Origin: Seriola aureovittata
Lineage: Eukaryota > Chordata > Actinopteri > Carangiformes > Carangidae
NCBI RefSeq assembly: GCF_021018895.1
Contig: NC_079383.1
Coordinates: 22,189,353 to 22,253,352, forward strand
Length of the DNA: 64,000 bases
Direction of reading: 5' to 3'
Part shown: positions 21,895-34,441 of the stretch, piece by piece
Layout: every line of letters starts with the position of its first letter
How positions within the stretch are numbered: the stretch's first letter is position 1
Made by a program: the position numbers and the translations under genes
The notes under the pieces: generated by a model
The model's input: only the letters and a program-made list of their open reading frames with translations
Told to the model about the DNA's origin: nothing
Database searches by the model: none

Positions 21895-22098
21895 ACGTGG
21901 GGCTCAGCGGAGGAGGGAGCGTCCCGTCCAGACGTCCGCTCCTTTCTGTCCTCCGTCGACCGGTTTGTCGTTAATCTGAGCTCGGCCAAACTCAACATGG
22001 AGAGGAGGTTCCGGCTGCAGCAGGTCGACCTTCCTGACGCCATCAGCCAGAGAGCGAAGACAGAATTTATCAGCAGCCATTATTACCTGCAGATGTGA
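21895..22098 (+). pseudogene. last dynein-like exon
   Basis: Acceptor CTGAGTCCAG. TWGSAEEG then DVRSFLSSVDRFVVNLSSAK matches the family; the frame then runs to TGA at 22,096-22,098 without a good donor. The next exon expected in a heavy chain is not found, because the duplicated block begins soon after. Confidence 0.6.
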
Positions 22099-22432
22099 AC
22101 ATGATATTAAAGAATTATTATGCAGCAGAACCAAAATATTGAAAGATGATTTGGGGACAGTGAGGAATATTTTTACTACATTTACAAATTCTACTCACAG
22201 GAGCTTTAAATGATCTCGCGTTTGCTTTAATCTCCTCCTTAATTAATACAAGATGATTGAATTGAAAGTATTTTTTTATGTAAGAAGTAAAAGTACCGGA
22301 GTACTGTTAGCAAAAGTAAAAGTGTGTCCCTATGTGATGACAAACTATCATATAAGAAATTATGGAGACAGATTTTGTGGAGAATCTGAAAGTTAACCAC
22401 CAACCAGTGAAATAGAAAGAGCAAAATAAAAT

Positions 22433-24127
22433 CCCTCTGAACTTTGGTGAGGTTTTAAATTATTTAAAATGGTTGAAATCTTAATAATAAAGTATCATAA
22501 CACAGAAATGTTTAATTAAAAAATGATAAGCATCTTAAAAATAGAACCCCCCCCTCATCCAATTCAGACTCCAGTCCAGCAGGTGGAGCTCGTGCACCTG
22601 TGAGCCGGTTCTTCCGGCAGCAGGTGAGCCGTGCAGCAGGTGCAGGGCCCCGGGCTTCTTTGAGCTGTACCTCGGTGAAAAAGTGTTAAAATGAACGGAA
22701 ACTAATAATGGAGCAGCTCCCGCTTTGTGACACCGGCCTGAGCTTGTCACCTCACCTGACGCTCTCTCAGTCAGTCCTTGTTTTAGTCCAGGTGTGTGAA
22801 CTGGAGAAGGAGGCGGGAGAACAGGTGCTAGCTGCTAACCGCTAACTCTAGCTAACATGCTAGCAGAAGTTAGTTGAGCAGCTGAACATAAAAGCAGCTG
22901 TAACATTAGGGCAGCTGAAGGTGAACGTGCTGCAGAATCAGGTCCTGTACAAACTTTATTGTCCAAGCACTTTATTGACACAAACAAAGATTAGACTCTG
23001 AAACTTCAACAGTTTAGGACGGTGAAGAAGCTAACCGGAAGATGCTAACCGGAAGACGCTAACAGCAAGACGCTAACACCACAACCCGCATCAAAATAAC
23101 ACTGATTCTTTTTTAGTTTTGAATTTTTTAAGCTTTATTAGTTGATTTATTTTAGTAATTATCTGTATGTGTATTCTGAGCCTCAACAGTTTTTTTAATT
23201 ATTTTATTTTATTCACGGGATCGTGTTGAATTTGTTGAATTGAACAACAAACCATCAGAATAATTTAATGTGTCCATGTAAATAGCTGAAGAATGTTTTA
23301 CAGTATCTAATCAATATTATATATATATATATATATTTTTTTAACTCAAACAAAGAATCTTTAATTTTCAAAAATTCAAAAATCACTTTCTCACAACCAC
23401 ATTTTAATTCTGTGTAGCATTAAAACAGTTCTATCATCTATATGTTCTTTGGTCCTGCGGCATCAAACATCACAAAATAAATGAAGCTTGAGAGCTTTTT
23501 TGCAGCAGAGCTATTTTGACCTTATCAGAATAATCACAATCAGAATACTTTATTGATCCCCAGGGGGAAATTAGATTGAGTTACAGTTGCTCCCTCAGCA
23601 AAGAATAGAGGATAAGAAGTAGATTATAAAGATAAATGAATACAGAAAATACAAAAATATGTCCTTACACTAGTATATATATAAAATAATAATATGTAAA
23701 GAAATATGTAAGGATATGAATTTGAAAATGCACTTGTTACTTGTAAGTATAAATAAATAGATTATTAGGTAACATATTATATTTTCCCAAGAAAGATTAT
23801 ATATTTATTTTATTACTCCATCATTTAGCAATGTTTTGGAAATGGCTGATTTTTGTACTTTTTACTGGCAGTACTATTCAGTGTTTTTATATTTTATAAT
23901 TCTCTTGACCTCAGGGTTTTGTGTGTGAACCTGTTGAGCCTGTTTTTCCACTGGGTTCAGTTACAGTTTGTGACGACACTTGATGATTTTATCTTGTTCT
24001 GTGTGGATGGACACAATCTTAGTAATCTTAGTTCCTCAGCTCAGCACATATACAGGTAATATTTCACATATACAGGTAATATTTCACATATACAGGTAAT
24101 ATTTCACATATACAGGTAATATTTCAC
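22433..24127 (+). repeat. 1.7-kb direct duplication, copy 2
   Basis: Second copy of 420-2,114 in the same orientation, with the same landmarks in the same order. Around 23,546-23,572 it holds CTTTATTGATCCCCAGGGGG, the familiar 3' end of fish L2-type LINEs and their SINEs, which is deleted or scrambled in copy 1. It ends with the 20-bp minisatellite at 24,046-24,128. Confidence 0.85.
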
Positions 24128-24279
24128 AATCACCTGCACTTAATCGACAATTCATGTTGAAACCTTGACATTTATTAAAGAGTTTATCAGACCATCTCTT
24201 TAAAAATGGCAGGTTAATCTTGTCCTCATAGTCTTAATTGGATAAGAAAAGTGATGATATAATTGTGTGTGTGTTGCAG

Positions 24280-25558
24280 ACTGAAGCTGATGTGTCAGGC
24301 TCATGTGGACCAGGTGAACAGAGAGGGCGGCCCACCTCCTCCACAGGAAGGAAGCTGAAGTGAGTGGGAGGAGCTAATGGACGGATGACATTTATCGCTC
24401 CCTGTGAGCGTCTGTGGAGCAGGTGAGTTGTTATCTTGAGGCAGTAATAAGTTGTTTTCCCTCTTGTCAGTCTGAGTTCATCACAAATATTCCTCTTCTC
24501 ATGCAGTGCCTCTGTCGTCCAGCAGGAGGCAGCACAAGTCCACAGAGAGATGAGACTGTCTGGTGTTTCTCCTCTTGGTGAGTAAACTCCACACCTCTTC
24601 TTTCTAGTGTCTTCCCTTCTTCTTCGTCTCACATCCTCCTCTCCTTTTACTATTTTTTTCTTCTCGACTGCAGTCTCCATCTTCAACGATGTTCCAACCT
24701 TTTAATTGTTAATTGAATGAAAAATGAACAATTAAGATGTTAATTGTTCATTTTTCATTTGCAAAATATCAAATAGTTGAAATGGTTGAGTTTTTTCTGT
24801 CCTGGATCCGACATGATGAAACACTTTACCTGTTGAACAATGTAAAAACACTTGAGTAATATAATAAGATTTACAGTTTGTGACTTTTTTAAATCAGAAA
24901 AGTAATGCAGAGCAAAAACTATCGCAAATAAAAGAAGTCTGATATAAAAATACTGAGAAAAAATTCGATGGAGTCTTTGTGACTTTGAAAATTCAGATGA
25001 ACAAAAATACAAAATGCGGCTTTAACTTTATAGATTTTTCCACTTTACCTGAATTGTTCTTTTTAGCATCTTCTTTTTGTAACTGAAGCACTTTGTAATC
25101 CTTGTTTCCATGTAAATAAAGTTTTGGAGATTTAAATCTCCACTGAGTGAAATGAAGAGCTTTTTTGTTTTTCCTCCTCGTGCAGTTCCTGTGTCGTCCA
25201 GCAGGAGGCAGTATGACTCCACACAAACATCAGCCTCACGAGTTTCTCCGCCTGGTGAGTAACCTCCGCTCTCTTCCATCATCTTCCTTTTATTCCTTCT
25301 TCTCCATCTTTCGGAAACTCATCTTCCTCTTCTGCCCTCTTTCTTTTCCTTTCCTCTGTCTCCTCTTCCCTTCTTTTCTGTCCTTCCTCTCTTCTCTTCT
25401 TCTCTGATTCTCATGTGGTTGTTATTTTTGTCTTTTCCTTCCTCGTCTGTTTATTAAATGACTTTTTTATTTTGCTGTAATCAAGAAATGATGATAATGA
25501 TTAAGATGAGGCGGATTAATACAGAGAGAATCACAATTTCAGTTAAATTGCGTCACAA

Positions 25559-25603
<45 letters not shown>

Positions 25604-25762
25604 CAGTGAGCGTCAGCTGGCTCTCTGCTTTGTTTTTAGGTCACTTTTACACCGACTCTCCTTAAATCAGTGTGAAAGCAGCTCGGCTCTAAAATAGAAA
25701 CAATTAGTGTGGGCCTGACATTCAACTCTTGCTCTCTTTCATTCCTCCTTTCTTTCCTTCTT

Positions 25763-25803
<41 letters not shown>

Positions 25804-26553
25804 CTCTCGCTCTTTCTCTCCTGTGTTTTTGGTTTAGTTTTCTTCTTTTGGGAGAAGTAGGCCGTCTGTCGGTGTCGGCCTCGTCAACACACGTCAACTT
25901 TACCTCTTTTATTTATGATGCCGTCGTCTGTTGTTCGGCCTCAAACATCAACAAGGAGGAATGTATTTATTTACAATATAAAAGCACTTCAATAATAAGA
26001 ATATGATCAAAACAGCAAATATAAATGCAGAGGAAAAAGTAAAATAGATTCAAAACATCAGACATGAAACAGCCTCGTCTGAAACAGCAGTTTGTTTAAC
26101 TGGTTCACTTTTGATGCCGTTGTTGTTGTTGTTCTCACCTGTTAAACAATGTAAAAACCCTGTAATAATATAATATAATTACAGTATGTGACTTTTTCAA
26201 AACTGTAAATTAATGCAAAGAAAAAAATAAGTAAAACTATCAAAAATATATTTGATATAAACATTATATTATATTGGTATAAAATTACAAGAAATGTTTT
26301 CTTTAATATTCAAAATTCAAATGGAAAAAATACAAAAAAGAAGCTTTAACTTGATGGATTTTCTCTGAACAACCTGTATAATATTTTATTTCTAACTGAT
26401 CAATGTGTAGCTTTGCTTAAAAGCTCAGGCAATTCATCGATTCGTTATCTGACAGAAAATCAATCAGATACAATTCTGATAATTGTTCAGGTCATTTATC
26501 ACAGAAAACTGATGAAACTGAAGTCTGTGTTTTAGAGTAGAGAGGTAAACTGA

Positions 26554-26602
<49 letters not shown>

Positions 26603-26779
26603 AGTCAGTCAGTCATGACTAAGCCAAGAACAAAACAAATGACATTACAGACTCATTCCTTTAAGCTGTGTCAGCAACTGTCCTGCATATACTTACAGTG
26701 TGTGTGTGTGTGTGTGTGTGTGTGAGAGACTGGTGACACTCTTTGATCTTAACAAGCAGAGAGAGGCAGAGTCAGAATG

Positions 26780-26823
<44 letters not shown>

Positions 26824-27090
26824 TAAGAACAGGAAGTAAGGACAGACGTGACGCTGCAGTTCCTCTCGTGGCCACTAGGTGCTGAGAAGTTTCACCCTCC
26901 TCACACGAGCAGCTCGTTATGTAAAAGCAGTGCGACATGTCACCAGCCTGGACGACCAGTGGTGAATACAACATGATAATGAATTACAGTTACTGACCTC
27001 GTTGTCTTTGCAGCTGGAGTTGCAGAGGTGACGATCTGCTTCCTGTTTACACCGGCACGATCATGTGACGTGTGTTTTCAGGTGTGTTAG
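24280..27090 (+). other. chain of four exon-like segments, possible small gene
   Basis: Four short stretches have acceptor and donor signals and mutually compatible phases on the plus strand: 24,280-24,359 (TEADVSGSCGPGEQRGRPTS, phase 0 to 2), 24,507-24,577 (ASVVQQEAAQVHREMRLSGV), 25,186-25,254 (VPVSSSRRQYDSTQTSASRV) and 27,014-27,090 (AGVAEVTICFLFTPARSCDV, ending TAG). Segments two and three share TGTCGTCCAGCAGGAGGCAG and are probably duplicates. The product is not recognised and has no evident domain. Compatible phases can occur by chance; this may be intergenic sequence. Confidence 0.15.
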
Positions 27091-27172
27091 TGTGAGACAG
27101 ATCGATTTCATTTTAAAATGTCAGAAAATAAATAAATAGAGTGTAGCTGCAGTTCTCCAATGAACATACAGT

Positions 27173-27227
<55 letters not shown>

Positions 27228-27336
27228 AGCTGACCTGAGCTGACACCTGTCACTTTGTTTTAAAAGTTGACTAGACCACAGGGAGAGACATACAAACACA
27301 CACTCATACATTCATACACACACACACACACACACA

Positions 27337-27381
<45 letters not shown>

Positions 27382-27494
27382 CAGTCAATCTGTTGCTTTT
27401 AAGCCCTCAGTTCTTCTGGGCGCGCTCAGTACAGCCCCACTGGGAGGGATAACACCCACAATCCCACAGGAGGGACTGACCCTGTGCAAGGTGA

Positions 27495-27549
<55 letters not shown>

Positions 27550-27985
27550 CTCAGGGTTGTCAGCAGATCAGGTTTATCTGGACTCATTGTTTTTTTAGTT
27601 ACTCAGTAAGAATCATAAATCACATCATATTAATCACGTTGTCGTGTTTAAACTCTTTGATTAAACGCTGCGACGCCGTCGGCACAGAGTTAGTTACTGG
27701 TGTAGGTTATTTAATTTACCAGAACCTGTCATAAAGACTGATGTCTGCTCAAACTGGTTTAAGCTCCAAGACTGGACCAGACTGGACCGGACTGGACTGG
27801 ACCGGACTCCAGAGACATGCAGCACGTGTTCACTCTGTGACTGGACTCAAACTGGAATTGAAAACCAGTTATTTTTTTACTGGAAATCTCAGTGACTGTT
27901 TCTTTAAGAGCGTGGAGTCAGGTTGTTGTCGGCAGGAGGACAGACGGGGAAGCTCCATTTAACATATGCTGAGGAACTCTGCCAC

Positions 27986-28040
<55 letters not shown>

Positions 28041-28714
28041 CCAGAGACAGGGTTACATAACCAAGTAAACAAGTCAACACACAGTCTTCCCCTCTCTCAG
28101 TTCAGTGCCTTGCTCGAGGGCAACAAGGCAGCCCAGTGAGGACGGTCTGTGTTGCTGCGTGTGTCAGATGACATCAGTAGAGCTGAAACAATTAGTGGTT
28201 AATTGATTCTATTAACAGATAATTAATTATATTAATTATTTCAGTTTCTGAAATCAGAGTATTTTCTGCTCGTTTCTTTATTGTGTCAGTGAAAATGAAA
28301 TAAAAGAGGTGTTCAGGGTAAACATGTAATTAAAACACTTCACGGTAAACTGTGATAAGCATCTTATAGACTGACACTTAATTGGTTAATCAAGAGTTGC
28401 AGCCACAACCATAAACATAGATAAAACTACAGCTATCGATCAGTTCGATCTGATGAGAAAAATTTAAATTAGTGACGAGAATTTGGAAAAAAAATCTCAC
28501 ACAAGCCGTTTAAAAAATCTTTTAAACTGAATTAAAACTCGTTAAACAAGACGTGTAGTGACGTTATGACGTCATGAGGTTTGTTGACAATAAGACAAAT
28601 ACAGAATTTAAACAGATTTATCCTTTAACATCAGGAGGGAAATAAAGGAGGAAGAGAGCAACATTACAGACGGGTTTCCAGCAGCAGCTTCAAGTGTCAT
28701 CCTCAATCTACCCT

Positions 28715-28761
<47 letters not shown>

Positions 28762-29300
28762 CGTTACATCATGACTTCAGCGTCCTGACTCAGGCGGGCA
28801 GCGTTAGGGAGCGTGATGCGTCGAGGCGATCCCACGCTGAGTGTGAGATGGAGGGCGGGGCTGGGGGGGACGCCATAAACCCGTCCGTCCGTGAAAATGA
28901 GCCGTGATTGGTCCACTCATCTGCTGACATCACAAACCATTGATTTTCTAATGGTTCGATTCAGACCAACTCCAGACTGAGGCCGTTTCATTTCCTGTAG
29001 ACGTCGTGTATTTTTTATTGTTTAATTACGATTTCAGTTGGAATGATCGTTTTTGCATTTAATTTTCACTGAAATTCTTTTTAAATGATGGTGTGATTGT
29101 TGTTGTTCTGTACGTGTGGAGAATATTAGCATCACAATGCTAATGATGCTAACAATGCACAATAATGTTGCGACACACTTTACCTTCATCAAAAGTCGCG
29201 TCGTCAGAATCGTGAACACACACACACAGACACACACAGACACACACACACACAGACACACACACACACACACACACATGACAAAATAAAACCATCACAA
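25255..29300. other. gene-poor, microsatellite-dense region
   Basis: Apart from the doubtful last segment of the small gene chain, no coding exon is recognised. There are pyrimidine-rich stretches (25,260-25,400), the microsatellite cluster listed next, and a short repeat of ACTGGACCGGACTGG near 27,775-27,800. Confidence 0.5.
25560..29278. repeat. cluster of CA/GT/CT microsatellites
   Basis: Separate arrays at about 25,560-25,600 (GT), 25,764-25,800 (CT), 26,556-26,600 (GT), 26,699-26,724 (GT), 26,780-26,820 (CA), 27,176-27,220 (CA), 27,314-27,376 (CA), 27,498-27,547 (GT), 27,989-28,038 (GT), 28,717-28,758 (CA) and 29,215-29,278 (CA with CAGA variants). Both orientations alternate, so the RNA of either strand could form CA/GU hairpins. 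Confidence 0.95.
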
Positions 29301-29327
29301 AAGATTCAGTATTAAATTTTTTTCTCG

Positions 29328-29412
29328 TTTATTACAGGAGGCTTTTGTTTTATATACAGAGACATGTATTTGCAAAATACTAAAAAGTATTTCAACTCAA
29401 AGTACTAAAAAG

Positions 29413-29447
<35 letters not shown>

Positions 29448-32400
29448 TCATATTATAATCATCGTAATTATTATTATTGTCTCTAAAACACCAGGGTGGG
29501 GTCACTGAGGCACGGCTTTCGCCTCCTTTACACCGAGGTTTCACCGGCGAGTTTTCACCAACGGTTGCAGAGCGAGAGAATCACTGAGGTCAGAGGAAAA
29601 CCTTGTAACTTGTGTTTGTCTCTCTCTTTTTTTAAAATATATTTCTGAAATTGAATTAAAAAAAAATATGGATACAATGACATTTAAAAATTTTACCAAC
29701 TCAGTGATGCTGAGGAAAACCCCTCAGATCTGGACTTTGATTGGTTCTTTTCACTATGTTGTTGTAAATTGTAAATTGTTTAAAATAACTGACATTTTCT
29801 CTCTTTTTCTTTCTTCATTTTCCTGATTCTTTCTTTTGCAAAATCTCTGGAGTTACAAAGTTTTCACCCCCTGGATCTTCTCGACCTTTTCCAGCAAGAA
29901 CGCATTAAAACTGCTTGTATCAAGAAACCTCTTATCTCCAACTTGGTGATTTATATTATCCAACTTTATGTATTTGTGACGGACTGTCTGCAGCCACGTT
30001 TTAACGATGACAGAACTTGTCCTGGTTTCTGCAGGAATAAATGACTCAGGAAGGAAAATATTCGAGCCGCTCTCTCCTCCTATCCTGAAGAAGGCAACTT
30101 TTCTCGAGATATGAGGTTTCTGCAGAACTGATATGAAGCTGGAGAGCTGGCGAAAAAAACAGTTTGACAACCATTGTGAAACCAGTAGCGGTGTAAACGG
30201 GGCGACGGTGGTTTAAGCAGTGAGAGGATTCCCGGAAAAACCAAATCCATGACGACGAAATAATTAAAAACATCATCGTTATTATTAACCTCATACTGTA
30301 AATAAGATACAGCATCACTCACTGCCTGTTTACATAACTGTTGTATTGCATTTATCACACAGTTAATAGTAACAATAGTAATAATAATGAACAATGAAAC
30401 CACTCGTTTTCTGTGCATTTCCTCTGTGTTGGTACGTAGATGTTTGCCGTTTTATTTTGAAGGTGACAAAGCAGCTTTTGGTTTTGAAACAGGGAAAAGG
30501 CGGCAAAAGGAGCAGAGATTTCTCAGTCTCAGAGTTCATGTTTGAACACCCCCCCTCCGACCTTAATTTGGACTCTTCCAACCCCCTCGGTAGCACCACA
30601 CGGACTGACCCACAGCTCGGAGCAAAGATGGTAGTTTCCCTCCAAAGTAAGAGTTCGTTTCTGCTCTTATTCTGAAGGTTTGTCATATTAGAACAGGAAA
30701 GGAAGTGACAAACAATTTTATTTTCTCCGTCTTTTGCATCTCAAGGTTTCCTTTCCTGCTCAGACACGTCGGAGGTTGTTGTGAAGGTATCCAGGTTTCT
30801 CAGTGAGCACAGAGCGAAGTTCAGGGTCGGGGTTGAGGTCGCAGCTTTTTCTTTTTGCTGCTGCGATTGTTTCGGTGTTTTGGCTTCACACACACAGAAG
30901 ATGTACGATTAGTTTTTGCGCTCAGTGCAAACTGGAGGTTCAGATTCACTAAAGTCGCTCTGTGAGAAAATTCTCTGCATTTTGTCTCCAGTTCAGCTGC
31001 TGCAAAAACTTCTCAGAGCCTTTATATGTGTCGACCTGTCGTCTGAACACCGGCAGCCATAAATAAAACTAAAATATTATATTATTATATTATATTTTGG
31101 TAGTCGACAGATTTTTGATATTCGGTGCTGTAGACACATTTTGTTCCGTGTCAAAGATGTTTTATAGAAACTATAGAAACTTGAATTAACGCAGAAAACA
31201 AAACAAAGTTCAAAGAGTGTTGAAGTTTGCCGGCAGCTGATCTGCACCAGTGTTTTCACATTTCCAGCCTGGATTTCTCCTCGAGTCATTTCAGTGATGA
31301 GACTTTAATGAATCTGAACCTTTGTGACTAAAGTGTCGTCGGCCAATCAGCTCTCTGCACCGCTCGTTCTACGACTGATGAGGAAGAGTCACCGCGGTGA
31401 CGGAGGCGGGGGACGGGGGGGGGCGACACCTTGAACCTCGTTCATTATCAAAAAGCATAAGAATCATTTCATCAATCAATCAACCAACCAAATAATCAAC
31501 CAGTCCGTCAATCAATCAACCAATCAATCAGTCAATCAATGGGAAAGCATGGCTTGGAGTGTTGGGTTCATGTGTAGCAGGCACACTCTGGGTCTATTGC
31601 TACTGAAAACAGCCCTTCAGCACAACTGCATCCTGAAATACGCCTCGCAGCAGAGTTCAGCAGTGTCTTAAGTATTTACCTAGTTTATATGGTTATCTAT
31701 TCTCAATAGAATCTAGTAGAAATAGAGTCCAGACGGTGCCAGTAAAACTTTTTTTTTTTTTCTTTTTTCCTTTTTCCATTTTTAAATTAGTCTAGTAAAG
31801 CGTTTAGTAAAGATCCCTCGGGTGACCACGACAACAGAGACGGAGAGAGAGAGGTTGTTCGAAATATTGATATCGAAGCAGACTGAACAAACGCTGTACA
31901 CACACACTTTGACACTTCATCTGAATAAAAACAAGCGGTGACGCCGCGTCGCAGCAGCTTCACGCCGCCGTGTTCACCTGCACGTCTGTAAATCCACAGC
32001 AACACTGTCAGATCATCCACCGAACGCTCCCAGTGTTATTGTGCATTTATTTTTTTGAAATCCACAGATTCACACAGCGAGAAAAAAAGCTCCTGCGAAG
32101 TCGAGCGTTACCTAAGAATTCACTTAAAAGGTATCGGCAAACCGTTATTGCTAGACGCGGTTTGTTTTTTTTGTTTCTCTGTGCAAAATAGATAAAGAGC
32201 CGCCTCGCTCGGCCTCCGCTCCTCCTCCAGGGCGCAGCTAAAACGTGCAAAAATTTAAAAAATATCTTAGATAAAATAAAGCAATCAACCAGAAAACAAA
32301 GTTAATAAATAAATAAATAAATAAATAAAGCTGTGTTTTGATTTGAAGAGTTTCCTTTCAAATTCAGATCATTTTAGGGAAAATTACTTTATGACAAAAA

Positions 32401-34407
32401 AGAATTTGTTGTGGAATCTTTTTTCATCCGTTACGTTACTCCACTTCCTGTATCCACAGCTTCAAATTAAAAGCCCTCTGCGGACTTCGTGACATTAATT
32501 TTTAATTGAGCTAAACTAGAAATGAGTCTCCAAATATAAATCAGCCAATCAGAATTATTCGTCAATTTATTTTCTCCTGTTTAAAAAAGAAACTCTTCAG
32601 ATCATTGAGCAGAATCAGGAAGCAGAAAAGCTTTTAGCGTCGTCTCATCAGTGTTCTGGAAAAACCTGCTCAACTGCAGCCGTTTTAAATGACTTCAGGT
32701 TAAAACTCACATTAACTCTGTTGTCAGGAGCGTCAGTGTCTTAATATTTATCTAGCGCTGACTTTACAGATATTTTCTTGATGGAGTCTTCGGTCTTAAC
32801 ATTTAAAGGATCACTCTGGTGATTTTCAGTATTTTTCTTATTGTCAGAAAATCTCATGAAAAGACCAAAACCAGCTCTGAATGTCTCCTGATCTCAGTCC
32901 TCTGTTCCTCCACTGTTTCCAGAAAATATTAAAAACACATCAGTGAAAGTCACTGTAGTTTACTTTGATTCAATCCCATGCACACCGTCCTGCTGCCACT
33001 CATTAATCCTCCGCTGAAAATAGTCCCCAACAAATGCACCACTTCCTGTTTTAGAGAATCACTGAGTCCACATTTTGTTTAGCTTTACGTCTTCAGTAGG
33101 AACAGCTGGTCTTGTTGTTGGTGTTGGTCTTTTCATGGTTTGTTGACAGAAAGAAAAAGATGCAGCTTGACCTGTTGTCTCTACTCTGACAATCAGCTGT
33201 TGACGAGGTTTTTCCAGGACACTGTCGATCAATCGAATGCCAAACCATGAAGATCAGCGGGAGCTTTTCATGACACTAAATGGGCTGAAATCCTGATGCT
33301 GATGTGCTGAGTTGATTGTCGCTCTCTGGTCGGAGCCGGCCGACGCCGCAGAGACCCGGAAGAAGAATCTGTTTTAAGGATCTTGTGCGTGTGCCGAGCC
33401 GAACTCGGACCAGACGGAGAGTTAATGACAGTGGGTGATTTGTCAGAAAAAGTTGCCAACGTCGTACCGTTCATACAGTGACATTAAATCCCCTGATAGA
33501 GGAAAAACAAACATTACAAAAGCCTGATTCCTACAGGAGCACACGAGAGTTCTGCATGAATATATTTCTTTGTTCAGTTTGTGGTTTGTTGCACGAGTTT
33601 ATATTATTCGCATCTTTGCCAACTGCACTAAACAATATTTATAAAACCTGAATGTTAAGGCCGTCGATTAATATTATGATATGAAAGTTAAATGAATAAA
33701 TTATTTGATGCAGCAAAATTATTTCAGTTTACATTTTGATCAAAGAGAATAAGAATAAATTCACTTGATAAATTTCTTTCTCGTCAGATTCAACTCACCT
33801 GAATTCTTGCCAAATCGAACGATATCAAACCTCTATCAGCCAGTGACCGACGAGTCCTCTGGTCGAGTTTGTTCGAGACGCAAACGGAAGCTGGAAAAAT
33901 CACTTTAAATCTGGACTTTGAGACAAATCACCCACCGGCCAAAGAGCTGATGGACATGAGGGATGTTCAGCACCAGGACAAACCACGAGCTGGAAGAGTC
34001 TGGGACCATGTAGAAAAAATCTCATTGTGCACTTGTATCAGTTTTTTTTTTTTTTTGGTGTTATCTCAAAATAAATAAATACGTCCCAGGCTCCTTCGGC
34101 CGCTTGGCTTCGCCCCGGCGCGGCGAAGTGTCGGCACATGTAAACTCAAAAGTGCAAAAACTGCCAACAAAAACAGATGAAGTTGCTTTTCAGGGTTTTT
34201 TGAGATAATCTTTTTGCACTCTCTCCTCTCATCTATTACAACGTGGTAGTTGAGCCTCGTCTTTCACAGCCGGCGCCGAGTCCAAAGAGAGAGACTGCTA
34301 ATGTTTTTTTCTTCAACTTACTCTAAAAAATATAAAAAATAGTAATAATCGTACCGCTATTAAAAGACTGGTAACATCAACAAAGTTATACTTTTACTAC
34401 GAAAAAA

Positions 34408-34441
<34 letters not shown>

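Larger units (their letters stand above)
20067..22098 (+). pseudogene. N-terminal fragment of an axonemal dynein heavy chain (DNAH5/DNAH8-like)
   Basis: Spliced segments resemble the extreme N-terminus of outer-arm dynein heavy chains: 20,137-20,355 (KLDARHKYLISRLADAAT, VEDAL), 20,440-20,514 (HDFFAANGSKKLIFFYQNVK), 20,721-20,810 (QRKLFVTTGSSE), 21,482-21,583 (EVNFGMLDCSDGSILNSLET, RIMIPALRSQ) and 21,895-22,098 (SFLSSVDRFVVNLSSAK). GT/AG borders and phase 0 agree for all of them except the last exon, which reaches TGA without a good donor. An ATG at 20,067 opens a frame (MADSCRLPQLRD) that reaches a stop at 20,175 and is out of phase with the dynein frame, so a frameshift or a non-coding leader is needed. 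A functional heavy chain has over 4,000 residues with stem, AAA+ motor and microtubule-binding domains; here only about 200 remain. The fragment ends 335 bp before the second 1.7-kb duplicate. Most likely a truncated pseudogene; a short expressed paralogue cannot be excluded. Confidence 0.65.

Noticed and set aside
30046..30686. Overlapping open frames of 90-112 residues on both strands
   Set aside because: No splice signals in register and no recognisable motif. The region fits better as 3' UTR or flank of the sodium channel gene.
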